From BOG-908 sp963848205 (lineage in GTDB: Bacteria > Pseudomonadota > Alphaproteobacteria > Acetobacterales > Acetobacteraceae): a stretch of 64,000 nt of DNA. The position numbers were made by a program, and so were the translations under genes. This document shows positions 24,431-33,467 of this stretch, in pieces. Numbering within the stretch: the stretch's first letter is position 1; every line of letters begins with the position of its first letter. The DNA lies in assembly GCA_963848205.1 (NCBI GenBank), contig CAWKCV010000003.1, positions 558,001 to 622,000 of the forward strand, read 5' to 3'. The notes under the pieces were generated by a model. It ran no database searches and was not told where the DNA came from. It saw only the letters and a program-made list of their open reading frames with translations.

Positions 24431-25579
24431 TCAAGTTGCCGGCGTCAGCTTAGAGGCTCCGATTGCCCGACCGGAGCTTTTTGCGTCGCCCCTTAAAGAG
24501 AAAAGACCTTCACTGATCGCCAACAATTCATCGGCACGATGTCCACATGTATGACGCTCCAGCACGCGCTGAAGCCCGGATTGCGCAACCTTGGCGGCCA
24601 ATGCGGCATCTTCGGAAAGTGCCCGCATATGGGCTTTCATTTCTGCTCCATCGCGCCCCGTCATAAAATCCACGCCCGGCCGGAACAGTTGTTCACAGTC
24701 GTCCCATGGCGCGCTGATGAGCGGAATACCGCAGGCCAGCGCTTCGAAGACTCGAATGGTCGGGATACCCGGTAGGAGTTTCGTGTAGAACCGGCGTGGC
24801 ACGTGAACGGTGAACGTGTGGCGTGCGAAAGCTTTCGGTACCATGGCATTGGCGATCCAGCCACGAAAGCGTGCGCCATATCGGGCCAGCAGACTCAGTG
24901 CGGCCTCAGGGTAGCGAACGCCATGAACATCGAGGCTCATACCGGCGCTCCTTGCAGGCGCAAGGAGATATCTCTCTAGCTCCTCCGTCCGTTCGCCGTC
25001 GCCCCAATTGCCGACCCATATGGCACCCGCTCGGACCGTATCAGCCAACGGAGGCTGAAACAGAGTGGTATCGGCGGCCTCATGCCAGACATGCACGCGT
25101 CCAGTCCAACCCCAGGTTTCATAGACGCGTGCCAGCGTGGCGCCAAACGCCAGGATGCCGTCGAAATGTTCGAGGTCGAAGCGGCGGATGGCATCCGGAT
25201 CGCTGACCGCACGGTGATGCGTGTCATGAAACAGGAGCTTGAACGAGCCGGTCGCGCGTCGCCGGCCAATAGCTTGCACGAGACTTGGCTCATTCCACTC
25301 GTGAACAACAACCAGGTCTGCACCGTCTAGAGCTGCATCCAGTGCGGTGTCGTCTTCAAGAATGCGGGCCGCCAGCATGGGAAATTGTGCTGCGAATGCA
25401 TCCGCCGCCTGCTGACCGTGGTCGGCCACAAGATTATCACGGCTCCAGCTCACGGCGGGCTCGTAGACTACAACGTCATGACCCCGGTCCGACAAAGCCC
25501 GCAGCACACCGCGTAGGAAATGGGCATTTCCGTGGTTCCAGCATGAGACGAGCGAATGCGTGAAATAGACAATGCGCAT
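24431..25579 (-). CDS. CgeB-like glycosyltransferase (first of three)
   Basis: The 382-residue protein starts MRIVYFTHSLVSCWNHGNAH, and its C-terminal half has TIRVFEALACGIPLISAPWD and CEQLFRPGVDFMTGRDG, matching CgeB-type glycosyltransferases. It begins on the base after the GT4 stop, so the genes are contiguous. A short tail after residue 350 (RGDAKSSGRAIG) has no recognised function. Confidence 0.8.
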   Translation of the reverse strand: MRIVYFTHSLVSCWNHGNAHFLRGVLRALSDRGHDVVVYEPAVSWSRDNLVADHGQQAADAFAAQFPMLAARILEDDTALDAALDGADLVVVHEWNEPSLVQAIGRRRATGSFKLLFHDTHHRAVSDPDAIRRFDLEHFDGILAFGATLARVYETWGWTGRVHVWHEAADTTLFQPPLADTVRAGAIWVGNWGDGERTEELERYLLAPARSAGMSLDVHGVRYPEAALSLLARYGARFRGWIANAMVPKAFARHTFTVHVPRRFYTKLLPGIPTIRVFEALACGIPLISAPWDDCEQLFRPGVDFMTGRDGAEMKAHMRALSEDAALAAKVAQSGLQRVLERHTCGHRADELLAISEGLFSLRGDAKSSGRAIGASKLTPAT

Positions 25580-26701
25580 TTACGCAGCCCGTGCGGCGCG
25601 GCTTTGCAGCGCCGTATGAAGCGATAAGGTGGCTGCCACCATCGCTGACTGCGTGTATCGGCCTGCACGCGTCATTGCCGCCCGGCCAAGTTCAATCCGT
25701 CGAGCTTCGTTTGCGGCTAACGCGTTCAGCGTGTCGGTCCATGCCTGCGTATCACGTGGTGGAACGAACAAAGCCGCATCCGCCCATAATTCGCGAAAGG
25801 TCGGAATGTCGGCAAGCACCAGAGGCGTGCCGGCCTGCGCAGCTTCCAATACCGCAAGGCCGAACGGTTCGTAGATACTTGGCGCGGCGAAAATGGCAGC
25901 TTTAGCCATCAAGTCGCGCAATGCTCCGTTTGGCAGAACTCCAAGCAACCTGAGACAGTCCGCCTGAAAGCAGGTGTCATCAGGACCGTTTGCATTGCCT
26001 GCCGCATAAATGGGAAGCATACATTCGCGAGCCACGCGGTCGAGGATCGAGATATTCTTTCCTTCATCCCACAACCGTCCGGCCGTCAGGATGAAAGCCT
26101 CTCTTTCTGCGAGTGTCGAGACGGGATGCGGCGAGACGCCATTATGAATAACGTGTAGCGGGCGTAAGCCGCCATAAACGGCAGCCAGCGCATCGGCGAA
26201 CGCATAACTGGGAGCAATTGTGGCGTGGGCTGCGGAAAGCCCGGCCTGGGTGGCCGCATGATGGTATGCCATCTCCGCAGGGCGTGGGCCGGACCGGACG
26301 GCCTTCCACCAAGTAGTCATGCAGGAATGTGCAGTCGCGACGGTGGGAAGACACCAATCGGCATCTGCCAGGCACGGCGCGTGAAGATGCGCGCTATCGA
26401 CATCGTGTATCACGGCCAACTCCGCTAGCGCGGCTGCGATTCGCCGTAACCCGGCACTATCACCTACCGTCCAATCGAGCTCGAGCCCGGTATCGACCAA
26501 AACACATCCAGGCTCCGCAGCCGGCGACGGTAAAGCGTCAGTCGACTGCTTTATCTCTTCTAAAAAAGAGGATTTCTGCCGTCCCCCAGGGCCTACTACC
26601 GCCAGCACGATACCCACGCCAGCAGAAACGAAGCCCTGAGCAAGGGCCAAGCTATATTCCCAAACGCCGCCAACTGCATCGGTGGTGATGAGCACCGTCA
26701 T
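25580..26701 (-). CDS. GT4-family glycosyltransferase
   Basis: The 373-residue GT-B protein starts MTVLITTDAVGGVWEYSLAL and shows the GT4 donor-binding region: LHVIHNGVSPHPV, FILTAGRLWDEGKNISIL and the E-x7-E block YEPFGLAVLEAAQAGTPLVL. ATG 26701 overlaps the radical SAM stop (ATGA), so I reject the 44-residue N-terminal extension that lies inside that gene. It is the first of four consecutive glycosyltransferases in the operon. Confidence 0.87.
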   Translation of the reverse strand: MTVLITTDAVGGVWEYSLALAQGFVSAGVGIVLAVVGPGGRQKSSFLEEIKQSTDALPSPAAEPGCVLVDTGLELDWTVGDSAGLRRIAAALAELAVIHDVDSAHLHAPCLADADWCLPTVATAHSCMTTWWKAVRSGPRPAEMAYHHAATQAGLSAAHATIAPSYAFADALAAVYGGLRPLHVIHNGVSPHPVSTLAEREAFILTAGRLWDEGKNISILDRVARECMLPIYAAGNANGPDDTCFQADCLRLLGVLPNGALRDLMAKAAIFAAPSIYEPFGLAVLEAAQAGTPLVLADIPTFRELWADAALFVPPRDTQAWTDTLNALAANEARRIELGRAAMTRAGRYTQSAMVAATLSLHTALQSRAARAA

Positions 26702-27990
26702 GCCGGAAGGCAATCCTGCTCCAGCACCCGGAGATCGAGCGGAGCTTGCTCCTGTATGTCGGAAAAACGCGTGAACTGCGCAAGGTAGTGGTCCAGCGCA
26801 CGCTCCCAAGCATCGTCGTCGGGCGTTCCCCACCTTGCGTGGTAATCGGGGCTGCTGGGATAGGCGAACATCGGTACCGGGTCATTGGCCCACACACCGC
26901 CTTGTTGCAGGCGAGCTCGCCAGGTTTCGATCTGGCCGGCATCATCGCCTGTTGTCTGAATGAGATTTGCCTGCACAAACGGCACATGGCGACGTGCGAG
27001 AAGCAGGCGCTCGGTCAGTTCGTCCGTGGTCATGCGGCAACTCTTGTCCAGTGCCGCGCGACCATCCTCGGTCAGGCTTTCCACACCGGCTTCAATCGAC
27101 ACGCAGCCGGCGCGGCCAAGCAATTCCAGCAATGGCGGCTTCCACAGATCGATGCGGGTCTGCACGCCAAACTGCAATCGACGGAGGGCGAGCGCCTCGA
27201 GAAGAGCTGGCCAGGGCAGGAAAATTTCGTCGATGAAATACAAGTAAGTGGCGCCTTGGGCGGCAAGACGATCTATCTCGCCAAGCAATGTCGGCAGATC
27301 GCGCCGGCGGTAAGCGTCGCGGAAATCGATTTTTGCACAGAAACTACAATGGTAAGGGCAGCCGCGCGACGCTTCGAGTTCCGCGCCAGAACCCGTCGGC
27401 GTGCAGTCGAAACGGTGATGATGGTGCGGGTGCCGGGCGATCCATTCGTCCGGCCAATGCAACGCGCCGAGCGCTTCGAAGCGGGTCGCCTGTGTTGCGC
27501 CGGTCAGAAGCAGGTCGCCTCGAACCAAGGTAGCCGCGCCTGCGACATCCGTGCGCGGCCACGCGGCTGCCAGCGCCGCAATTGCTTCCTCTGGTTCGCC
27601 ACGCAGTACGACATCGGCGCCGAGCTTGCGGAGCGTCGCCCGCGGCGTGGCCGAACCATGTGGCCCGACGGCCACGATCGCCCCGCCACGACCGTCGAGA
27701 GCTGCGATCATCTCGCGCGGCACTCGAAGCTCCGGTGGTGCGCAACGCCAGAAGAGATAGCTGGGCGCGGTGGTGACAACGGTGAAAGCCGGCCGGAAAT
27801 CGGCAATTTCATCGGCCAGATCGGCGGCCGACGTTTGGTTTAGATGGCCGTCCAGCAACAACACTTGGTGGCCGGCCTGTTCGAGCAGCAGTTTGGCGGC
27901 GCCAAGCTCAAGCGGAAGATGTGGCTCCCGGCATCCGAAATATATGCTGCCTTCGAAGTGCCAGGGCGGATTGACCAGCGCGACTTTCAT
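26698..27990 (-). CDS. B12-binding-domain radical SAM protein
   Basis: The 430-residue protein has an N-terminal B12-binding-like Rossmann domain (VALVNPPWHFEGS, ELGAAKLLLEQAGHQVLLLD, VAVGPHGSATPRATL) and a radical SAM domain with C211, C215 and C218 in RGCPYHCSFCAK, followed by YLYFIDEIFLPW and CVSIEAGVESLTEDG. Class B enzymes of this kind often methylate or rearrange unactivated carbons. I recall a TIGRFAM family for B12 radical SAM proteins in similar glycosyltransferase loci, but cannot verify it here. Its position between epimerase and glycosyltransferase genes points to an unusual sugar modification. Confidence 0.85.
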   Translation of the reverse strand: MKVALVNPPWHFEGSIYFGCREPHLPLELGAAKLLLEQAGHQVLLLDGHLNQTSAADLADEIADFRPAFTVVTTAPSYLFWRCAPPELRVPREMIAALDGRGGAIVAVGPHGSATPRATLRKLGADVVLRGEPEEAIAALAAAWPRTDVAGAATLVRGDLLLTGATQATRFEALGALHWPDEWIARHPHHHHRFDCTPTGSGAELEASRGCPYHCSFCAKIDFRDAYRRRDLPTLLGEIDRLAAQGATYLYFIDEIFLPWPALLEALALRRLQFGVQTRIDLWKPPLLELLGRAGCVSIEAGVESLTEDGRAALDKSCRMTTDELTERLLLARRHVPFVQANLIQTTGDDAGQIETWRARLQQGGVWANDPVPMFAYPSSPDYHARWGTPDDDAWERALDHYLAQFTRFSDIQEQAPLDLRVLEQDCLPA

Positions 27991-28015
27991 GCCCCCGCCT
28001 CAATCAATAACAAGA

Positions 28016-28053
28016 CCTTCTGTTCCGCATCGAAGAAGCAAAAAACTTTCGAT
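28016..28053 (+). repeat. Interspersed hairpin repeat, degenerate copy 1
   Basis: CCTTCTG...CGAAGAAGC followed by AAAAAACTTTCG keeps the tail and part of the hairpin of the repeat family found 13 more times to the right. It sits in the 94-bp gap between the epimerase fusion and the radical SAM gene. Confidence 0.5.
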
Positions 28054-28084
28054 ACCCTGAAGTGCCGCGCGTGGTGGAGGTGCG

Positions 28085-29896
28085 TCATTGCACAGCTTCT
28101 GCGGCTTGCAACCGGCCGGTGACGCCGAAATGTTCGGCAAGGCGGGCGATCCCGGCTTGCCAGCCCAGTGGGTTCTGCAGGTTAAGCGTGCGGCGGATTT
28201 CGCTGGTGTCGGCTACAAAATAGCGCTGGTCGCCAGGGCGCCAGGGGGAAAAATCCACCGGTATCGATCGGCCGAGAAGCTGCTCGAGATAGGCCACGAG
28301 TTGCACCAGGCTGATGGCATTCGCGGGGCCGCCGCCGAGATTGAATGCCCGCCCGGTAATGCTGTCGATCTCAGCAAGCGCACCGGTATAAGCGGCTACC
28401 GCGTCACCCACATGCAGCACGTCGCGCACCTGATGTCCGTCGCCGTAAATCGTCAGCCCATCCCCGGCGATCGCGCGCAGGAGAAAATGCGCAACCCAGC
28501 CCTGGTCTTCGGTCCCGAGCTGTCGCTCGCCGTAGATGCAGCTCATGCGCAGAACCGCCGTGCGCAGCCCGAAACTATGCGCGTAGTCCAAAACATACTG
28601 ATCGGCCGTGCCTTTGCTGCAGCCATACGGCGTGTGAAAGCATAATGCGCGATCCTCCCCGATGCCGCTGGCGCGCAGCGCTGGATCGACGGGCAGATAT
28701 CTCTCGCCATCAAGCGTGAGCGCGATATCGGCCAAGTCGCCGTAAACCTTGTTGGTGCTCGCAAAGACAAGTGGCGCAGTCGGGTTGTGCAGACGCAACG
28801 CTTCCAGCAGCGCCAACGTGCCTGCAGCGTTGATGCCGAAATCGCTGACCGGATGCACCATGCTGGTCGTGACAGCCACTTGGCCTGCCAAGTGAAAAAC
28901 CGATTCCGCCTTTGCGGCCGCTTCGCCGACAGCCGCCTCATCGCGTATGTCGCCCAGCGCGAAACTGATCCGCGTGGGGTGCCGCTTGGCCAGCCACAGA
29001 AGATTACGCTCAACGCCGGTTCGGGCCAGCGCATCGAACAGCATGACGTGATGCCCGTCCCCCGCCAGGCGATCGGCAAGGTTGGCGCCGATGAAGCCGG
29101 CGCCGCCAGTGATCAGCACGGCGCGGGTGCCGACGATGGCCGGCATGTGCAAACGGCGAGCGAGAGTCAGCGTGCGGTCCAGACCGGCTATCCCGTTCGC
29201 ACTGAGCAGGCGGGCTGCAAGCTTGGGCTGGCCCGCTTGATCAAACAGTCCGGCGTGCGCCTCCGTCTGGGTCGCCGCGACAGACCGTGGCCGGTCGATC
29301 AGCGCCGTCCAGTAAAGCCGGGCAGGCTGGGCCTGGATCGCGTCCAGCAACGCCTGCGCCTGCCGATGTTCGTCGTGCTTCCAGGTCGGATAGGAAGCGT
29401 CGGTAATCCAAAGTTCGAGGCCGGCTGGCAGCTCAACGGCCTCCGCCATGTCGGCCGGCACGCCCACGGCATCGGCGGCATCCAACAGGCCAGCCTGCTC
29501 GAACTGTGCGATGTGGGCAGTGTCTGTCGCGCGAAGACAGATCTTCAGCCCAGCCTTGCTGGCGAGCGGCACCAGCCCATCCAGCGCCGCAACCGGGCCG
29601 GCAAGCTCGATGCTCTCGCATAACCCGGACAGCCGGGCGAAAAGCGCATCGCACGTGCCAGGTTCCGAAAGCGTGAGGCTCGGGAGCACTGTGCAGACGG
29701 CGGCCAACTTGGCAAGCAATCCGAGCCACGCTTCCTGGCCTGCAGCACCGGCAATCTCACGGTAGTCGACCGGCACGCGCACATGGCCGATTCCTGCCGT
29801 CCGCAGCAAATCCGCCGCTTGCTCGACGGCCGCATCATCGGCCGGCGCAAATGACTGGGAGACGCCGACCATGTCGCGGTATTCAGGCTCGATCAT
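28085..29896 (-). CDS. TIM-barrel-like domain fused to an NAD-dependent sugar epimerase
   Basis: This 603-residue protein has two parts. Residues 1 to about 250 resemble a TIM-barrel hydrolase-like domain (strand ends such as HVRVPVDYREI, LKICLRATDT, LELWITDASYPTW, LYWTALIDRPRS) with no motif that I can assign. Residues 258-603 form an extended SDR: GGAGFIG at 264-270, FASTNKVYGD at 378-387 and catalytic Y424-x3-K428 (YGCSK). The TNKVYG string is typical of CDP-paratose/tyvelose 2-epimerase relatives. Its start overlaps the preceding epimerase stop (ATGA). The fusion implies that the two activities serve one pathway. Confidence 0.8.
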   Translation of the reverse strand: MIEPEYRDMVGVSQSFAPADDAAVEQAADLLRTAGIGHVRVPVDYREIAGAAGQEAWLGLLAKLAAVCTVLPSLTLSEPGTCDALFARLSGLCESIELAGPVAALDGLVPLASKAGLKICLRATDTAHIAQFEQAGLLDAADAVGVPADMAEAVELPAGLELWITDASYPTWKHDEHRQAQALLDAIQAQPARLYWTALIDRPRSVAATQTEAHAGLFDQAGQPKLAARLLSANGIAGLDRTLTLARRLHMPAIVGTRAVLITGGAGFIGANLADRLAGDGHHVMLFDALARTGVERNLLWLAKRHPTRISFALGDIRDEAAVGEAAAKAESVFHLAGQVAVTTSMVHPVSDFGINAAGTLALLEALRLHNPTAPLVFASTNKVYGDLADIALTLDGERYLPVDPALRASGIGEDRALCFHTPYGCSKGTADQYVLDYAHSFGLRTAVLRMSCIYGERQLGTEDQGWVAHFLLRAIAGDGLTIYGDGHQVRDVLHVGDAVAAYTGALAEIDSITGRAFNLGGGPANAISLVQLVAYLEQLLGRSIPVDFSPWRPGDQRYFVADTSEIRRTLNLQNPLGWQAGIARLAEHFGVTGRLQAAEAVQ

Positions 29897-30999
29897 GCGA
29901 CCAGGCCGTGCGTCTCGAGCTCGCGACGCGCTTCGGCCACCCGGTCGGTGGCCGTTTGCCGGCCCACCCAGTCGGCCAACTCCTCGAAACTGTCATCAAA
30001 ACTGCGCCGCGGATGAAAGCCGAGTGTGCGCCGCGCCAGCGAAATATCGGCAAAGCAATTGCGTATGTCGCCGATACGCGCCTTCTCGGTAATCTCGGGC
30101 TCCAACTCAGGGCGCCCCATCGCCGCGGCAAAGCTGGTGGCCACTTCGGCAATGCTCACGCTCTGGCCGCTACCGATGTTGAACACGCCGCCATTGGCGG
30201 CAGGCTCGTCGAGCGCCAGCAGAAAGGCGCGGGCGACGTCCTCCACATGAACGAAATCGCGCCGTTGTGCGCCATCCTCGAACACCATAGGCCGCTGATT
30301 GTTCAGCAGGCGCGAGGCAAAAATCGCCAGCACGCCGGTATAGGGATTCGATAGCGCCTGACCCGCGCCATAAACGTTGAACAGCCGCAGCGCCACCGCC
30401 TGCATCCCATAGGCGGGCGCCACATTCAGCGTCAGACGCTCCTGCACGAATTTCGAAATGGCATAGACCGAGGCGAGATTGGCTGGCTTCTGCTCGGGAG
30501 TGGCTACCGGCGTGAGCAGCCCGCCATCGGTGCCCACCGGGTTCCAGCCATGGTCGCCCGGCCGCCGCATCGCATCATCCACGATCGCGCCGTCCGCCGT
30601 TTCGTAGCGGCCCTCGCCGTAGATGCTCATCGAGCTGGCAGTCACGATGCGTTGCACGCGATGCTTGATCAGCGCCTGCAACAAAACCGCCGTGCCGTAG
30701 TCATTGACCGAGACATAGCGGTCGATCGCATACATGCTTTGGCCGACGCCCACTTCCGCCGCCAAATGGACGATCTTGTCCGCACCCTTCAAAGCCCGCT
30801 CGACGAGCGCCGCATCGCGCACATCGCCATGAAAGAACTCGACGTGGTCCAGTACGGGATTGCGCGGCGCGCCTGGCGCGTGAACCTGATCGATCAGGCT
30901 GTCCAGAATGCGGACCTGATGGCCGGCGGCAAGCAGCGAAGTGGCGATGTAAGAACCGATGAACCCGGCGCCGCCGGTGATCAGGATCGTGTCAGGCAT
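29893..30999 (-). CDS. NAD-dependent epimerase/dehydratase (extended SDR)
   Basis: The 368-residue protein begins MPDTILITGGAGFIGSYIAT (NAD-binding GxxGxxG) and contains VTASSMSIYGEGRYE and SVYAISKFVQER with the YxxxK catalytic pair, then RLFNVYGAGQALSNPYTGV, typical of UDP-sugar 4-epimerases and related enzymes. ATG 30999 follows AAGGACGAGG; the 24-residue extension to 31071 is not needed. It is the first gene of the minus-strand sugar cluster and probably supplies an activated sugar to the glycosyltransferases. Confidence 0.88.
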   Translation of the reverse strand: MPDTILITGGAGFIGSYIATSLLAAGHQVRILDSLIDQVHAPGAPRNPVLDHVEFFHGDVRDAALVERALKGADKIVHLAAEVGVGQSMYAIDRYVSVNDYGTAVLLQALIKHRVQRIVTASSMSIYGEGRYETADGAIVDDAMRRPGDHGWNPVGTDGGLLTPVATPEQKPANLASVYAISKFVQERLTLNVAPAYGMQAVALRLFNVYGAGQALSNPYTGVLAIFASRLLNNQRPMVFEDGAQRRDFVHVEDVARAFLLALDEPAANGGVFNIGSGQSVSIAEVATSFAAAMGRPELEPEITEKARIGDIRNCFADISLARRTLGFHPRRSFDDSFEELADWVGRQTATDRVAEARRELETHGLVA

Positions 31000-31076
31000 A
31001 TCCTCGTCCTTGGCTGATGCGCGCCGGATGCGACTCGTCGTCGTAAAAATGTAACAACGATCACCGCACAAGGCGA

Positions 31077-31096
31077 AAGGAACAAAGATGTTCCTT
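31077..31096. repeat. Inverted repeat upstream of the sugar cluster
   Basis: AAGGAAC and GTTCCTT form a perfect seven-base inverted repeat with a six-base spacer, 78 bp before the epimerase start. It could be an operator for the sugar cluster or a weak hairpin. Confidence 0.35.
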
Positions 31097-31125
31097 CACA
31101 GCGTCGTGATTGGGATGGGAAAGAG

Positions 31126-31142
31126 GGCAGGTTTGCCCTGCC
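31126..31142 (-). terminator. Possible terminator after the HAF-like gene
   Basis: GGCAGG and CCTGCC form a six-base-pair stem around five bases, four bases after the minus-strand stop, followed on that strand by CTCTTTCCC. It is a weak intrinsic terminator at best. Confidence 0.45.
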
Positions 31143-31146
31143 ATCG

Positions 31147-32205
31147 TCAGTTCAGGCAGGCACCCGTGTGAGCAGGGCAGATCGCGACAAAGCCGTGCTG
31201 CACGTGCTGCGAATCGACATAAGTCCCGGCAATGGAACCTGCTTGATTGACGGCGGTGATGGTGGTGTAGGTCGCACCCGGCATATCGATCCGACGGTAA
31301 GCGCCACCACGATAGATGAAACCATGGATGTTCAGGCTGCTATCGGCTGTCGGATCCCAGAAGTTTCCCACCACCTCGCCGGCTTCGCCCAGGCCGACCA
31401 CTTGCGTGGCGCGATGGCCGCCGGGAAAATCGTACGCGGTATCCACGCCGGCGCGACGAACAAACCCGTGCATATTGGCAGGGCAGGTCGCCAGGCTGCA
31501 GCTATCTGTCAGGTAAGTGCCGCCGAACAGGCCGGCATCATTGATGAAAACCAGGCCGGTCCCGACGGCGAGCGGCAGAGTAGTATCGACCGACGTGAAG
31601 GCTCCATTGCTGAGGCTGAAACCGTGCTGCTTATAGGCTGAATCCGCATATTGTCCGACGATTGTGCCGCCGCTGTTGATCGCGAACGCGTAGCTCAGCG
31701 TGGCCCCCGGCACTGCGAGCAAGCTCAGGCGACGTCCTGCGGTAGCAAAGGCGGAGAAGCTGAAACCGGCGGTTTGTGCAAAGCCGACGACAGTGCCGGC
31801 CCGGTTCATCGCGGCCACCGTGTAAGCGTTAGCCTTGTCGGCGAGGAACGGCGTTCGCGCGCTCGTCGCCAATCCCTCACGGAACACGCCATCGGGCACC
31901 GTCGCCGATGCAGACGTGCCGGCAACCGCACCGGCACTGTTGATCGCGCCAAGCACCGTCCCCTTGCCGGGCGCATCTACCAGTGTCGTCGCGCCGGCCT
32001 GCCACACCATCCCGTGCGTGACGCCGGCAGCGTCCGTCGTCTGGCCGACAACACGGCCCTGCGCATCGATGCCACCGGCAGCGCTCGCCGTCTGGCCAGG
32101 CACATCGAGCGAGGTAAACGTGAAGCTGCCGGCCTTCGCCGCGTCCATACCGCACAAGACCGTCACCGGCGCGAGCAGCGCGGCAAGCGTGGCGAGACGT
32201 GACAT
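31147..32205 (-). CDS. Exported HAF-like repeat protein
   Basis: The 352-residue product has a signal peptide (about residues 1-25, ending AAKAGS). It consists of at least six loose repeats with the pattern IN-x-x-G-x-IVG-x-Y, then HGF and a DxPGA turn. Clear examples are AINSGGTIVGQYADSAYKQH and AVNQAGSIAGTYVDSQHVQH. HAF-type repeats are common in exported proteins of proteobacteria and probably fold as beta-propellers, but their function is unknown. ATG 32205 follows AGGAG. It stands alone upstream of the sugar cluster on the same strand. Confidence 0.75.
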   Translation of the reverse strand: MSRLATLAALLAPVTVLCGMDAAKAGSFTFTSLDVPGQTASAAGGIDAQGRVVGQTTDAAGVTHGMVWQAGATTLVDAPGKGTVLGAINSAGAVAGTSASATVPDGVFREGLATSARTPFLADKANAYTVAAMNRAGTVVGFAQTAGFSFSAFATAGRRLSLLAVPGATLSYAFAINSGGTIVGQYADSAYKQHGFSLSNGAFTSVDTTLPLAVGTGLVFINDAGLFGGTYLTDSCSLATCPANMHGFVRRAGVDTAYDFPGGHRATQVVGLGEAGEVVGNFWDPTADSSLNIHGFIYRGGAYRRIDMPGATYTTITAVNQAGSIAGTYVDSQHVQHGFVAICPAHTGACLN

Positions 32206-32280
32206 GGCGCACTCCTGGAACCGACGATCAATCTAGGCCCGATCCGAACCCATGGCCAGGGTCACGCCCGTTCGGCTGGA

Positions 32281-33423
32281 CTACAAAGCCGCCATCGCGC
32301 GCAAAACGCCCGGAATGGCGGTCTTCATCTGAAAATAACCCCGCGTGGCCCGCGGCCATGTCAGCTCGTCCCATTGCCGGCGGATTTGCACGCATCCGGC
32401 CGTCAACACACTTGCCGATGGCCCGACCGGGGCGAACGCCGCGACCACCGGCAAGTCGCCGTTCCACCCCGGCGCCGCCATCGCTGCGTCGCAGCCAAAA
32501 TGCGCCCCGGCGCGCGCCAGAGCGTCCTCCATCGCCGCCGCATCCGTTTGCCTGACCCGTTCGGACGCATCCGGCGCGTGCGCCATTATCCCGGCCACCC
32601 GTGTCACCCGCGCCCCCGCGATCGGCAGGCTTTCCGGACACAAATCGTCGAGATGCAGCAGCAGGCCCACATAACCCGAAGGCGCCACATCAGCCCTCGG
32701 CAAAGCGACCTGCTCCGGCGGTTCCGTCTCCTCCAGCGCCACCGGGTCCTCGTTCAGGCCGCTCGGTGAAAACCGTCCCGCGGTATAACGGCGTATGTTC
32801 TCCGCGCGCGCAGCATAGGCCTTGCCGCGCGTATGCAGCCCGGCCACCCAACGCCAGGACAGCGTATTGCTCGCCGGATCGCCGTCCAGCAGATGCCGGA
32901 GAAAGAAATCCGCCCCCAGCACCCAAGGCAGATTGAGGGTGAAGATCCAGATCGACGCGAACCACATCCGCGTATGGTTATGCAGCCACCCCGTCTCGAC
33001 CAGCGCCCGCGCCCAATCGTCGAACCCGTCGATGCCTGTGCTTCCGCCAACCGCCGCCTCGTAGGCGCGCCGCAGACCCGCGTTTCCAGCCAGGCGATCA
33101 CCCTCAGCCGCGACGTCGCTCAGATATCGCGCCCACACGTCGGGATGGGTCTGCAGAAACCCCTTGAAATACGATCGCCAGAAAACCTCCTCGATAAACT
33201 TGCAGGCCGACTCCGGTCCGTGCGCCGCCAGCGCCGCCGCAACCACCTCCTCCTCCAGCAACAGCCTGCGCCTGAGATACGGCGACAGCACCGTCGTCGT
33301 CGGTTCGAAATCCGGCCCCGCATCGGTATTGCGGCCCGATGCGTAAATGCGCCCGGTGCGTGGAACGATGTCAGCCAGGCGATCCAGTCCGGCAGCGCGC
33401 GTCAGCAGAATGTCATGATCCAT
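32281..33423 (-). CDS. Photolyase/cryptochrome-like FAD-binding protein lacking the antenna domain
   Basis: The 380-residue protein contains only the C-terminal FAD-binding half of a photolyase: LSPYLRRRLLLEEEV, WRSYFKGFLQTHPDVW, then TGWLHNHTRMWFASIWIF and DPASNTLSWRWVAGLHTRGK, which line the flavin pocket. The N-terminal alpha/beta antenna domain of about 130 residues is missing, and the last 110 residues are unlike photolyases. Start candidates are ATG 33423 and 33432, neither with a strong ribosome site. It could be a stand-alone light-sensing or repair protein. Confidence 0.8.
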   Translation of the reverse strand: MDHDILLTRAAGLDRLADIVPRTGRIYASGRNTDAGPDFEPTTTVLSPYLRRRLLLEEEVVAAALAAHGPESACKFIEEVFWRSYFKGFLQTHPDVWARYLSDVAAEGDRLAGNAGLRRAYEAAVGGSTGIDGFDDWARALVETGWLHNHTRMWFASIWIFTLNLPWVLGADFFLRHLLDGDPASNTLSWRWVAGLHTRGKAYAARAENIRRYTAGRFSPSGLNEDPVALEETEPPEQVALPRADVAPSGYVGLLLHLDDLCPESLPIAGARVTRVAGIMAHAPDASERVRQTDAAAMEDALARAGAHFGCDAAMAAPGWNGDLPVVAAFAPVGPSASVLTAGCVQIRRQWDELTWPRATRGYFQMKTAIPGVLRAMAAL

Positions 33424-33467
33424 CGCACGCATGTGGGGCGATTTGTGCGCCCGCCAGCCAAGCGGCC

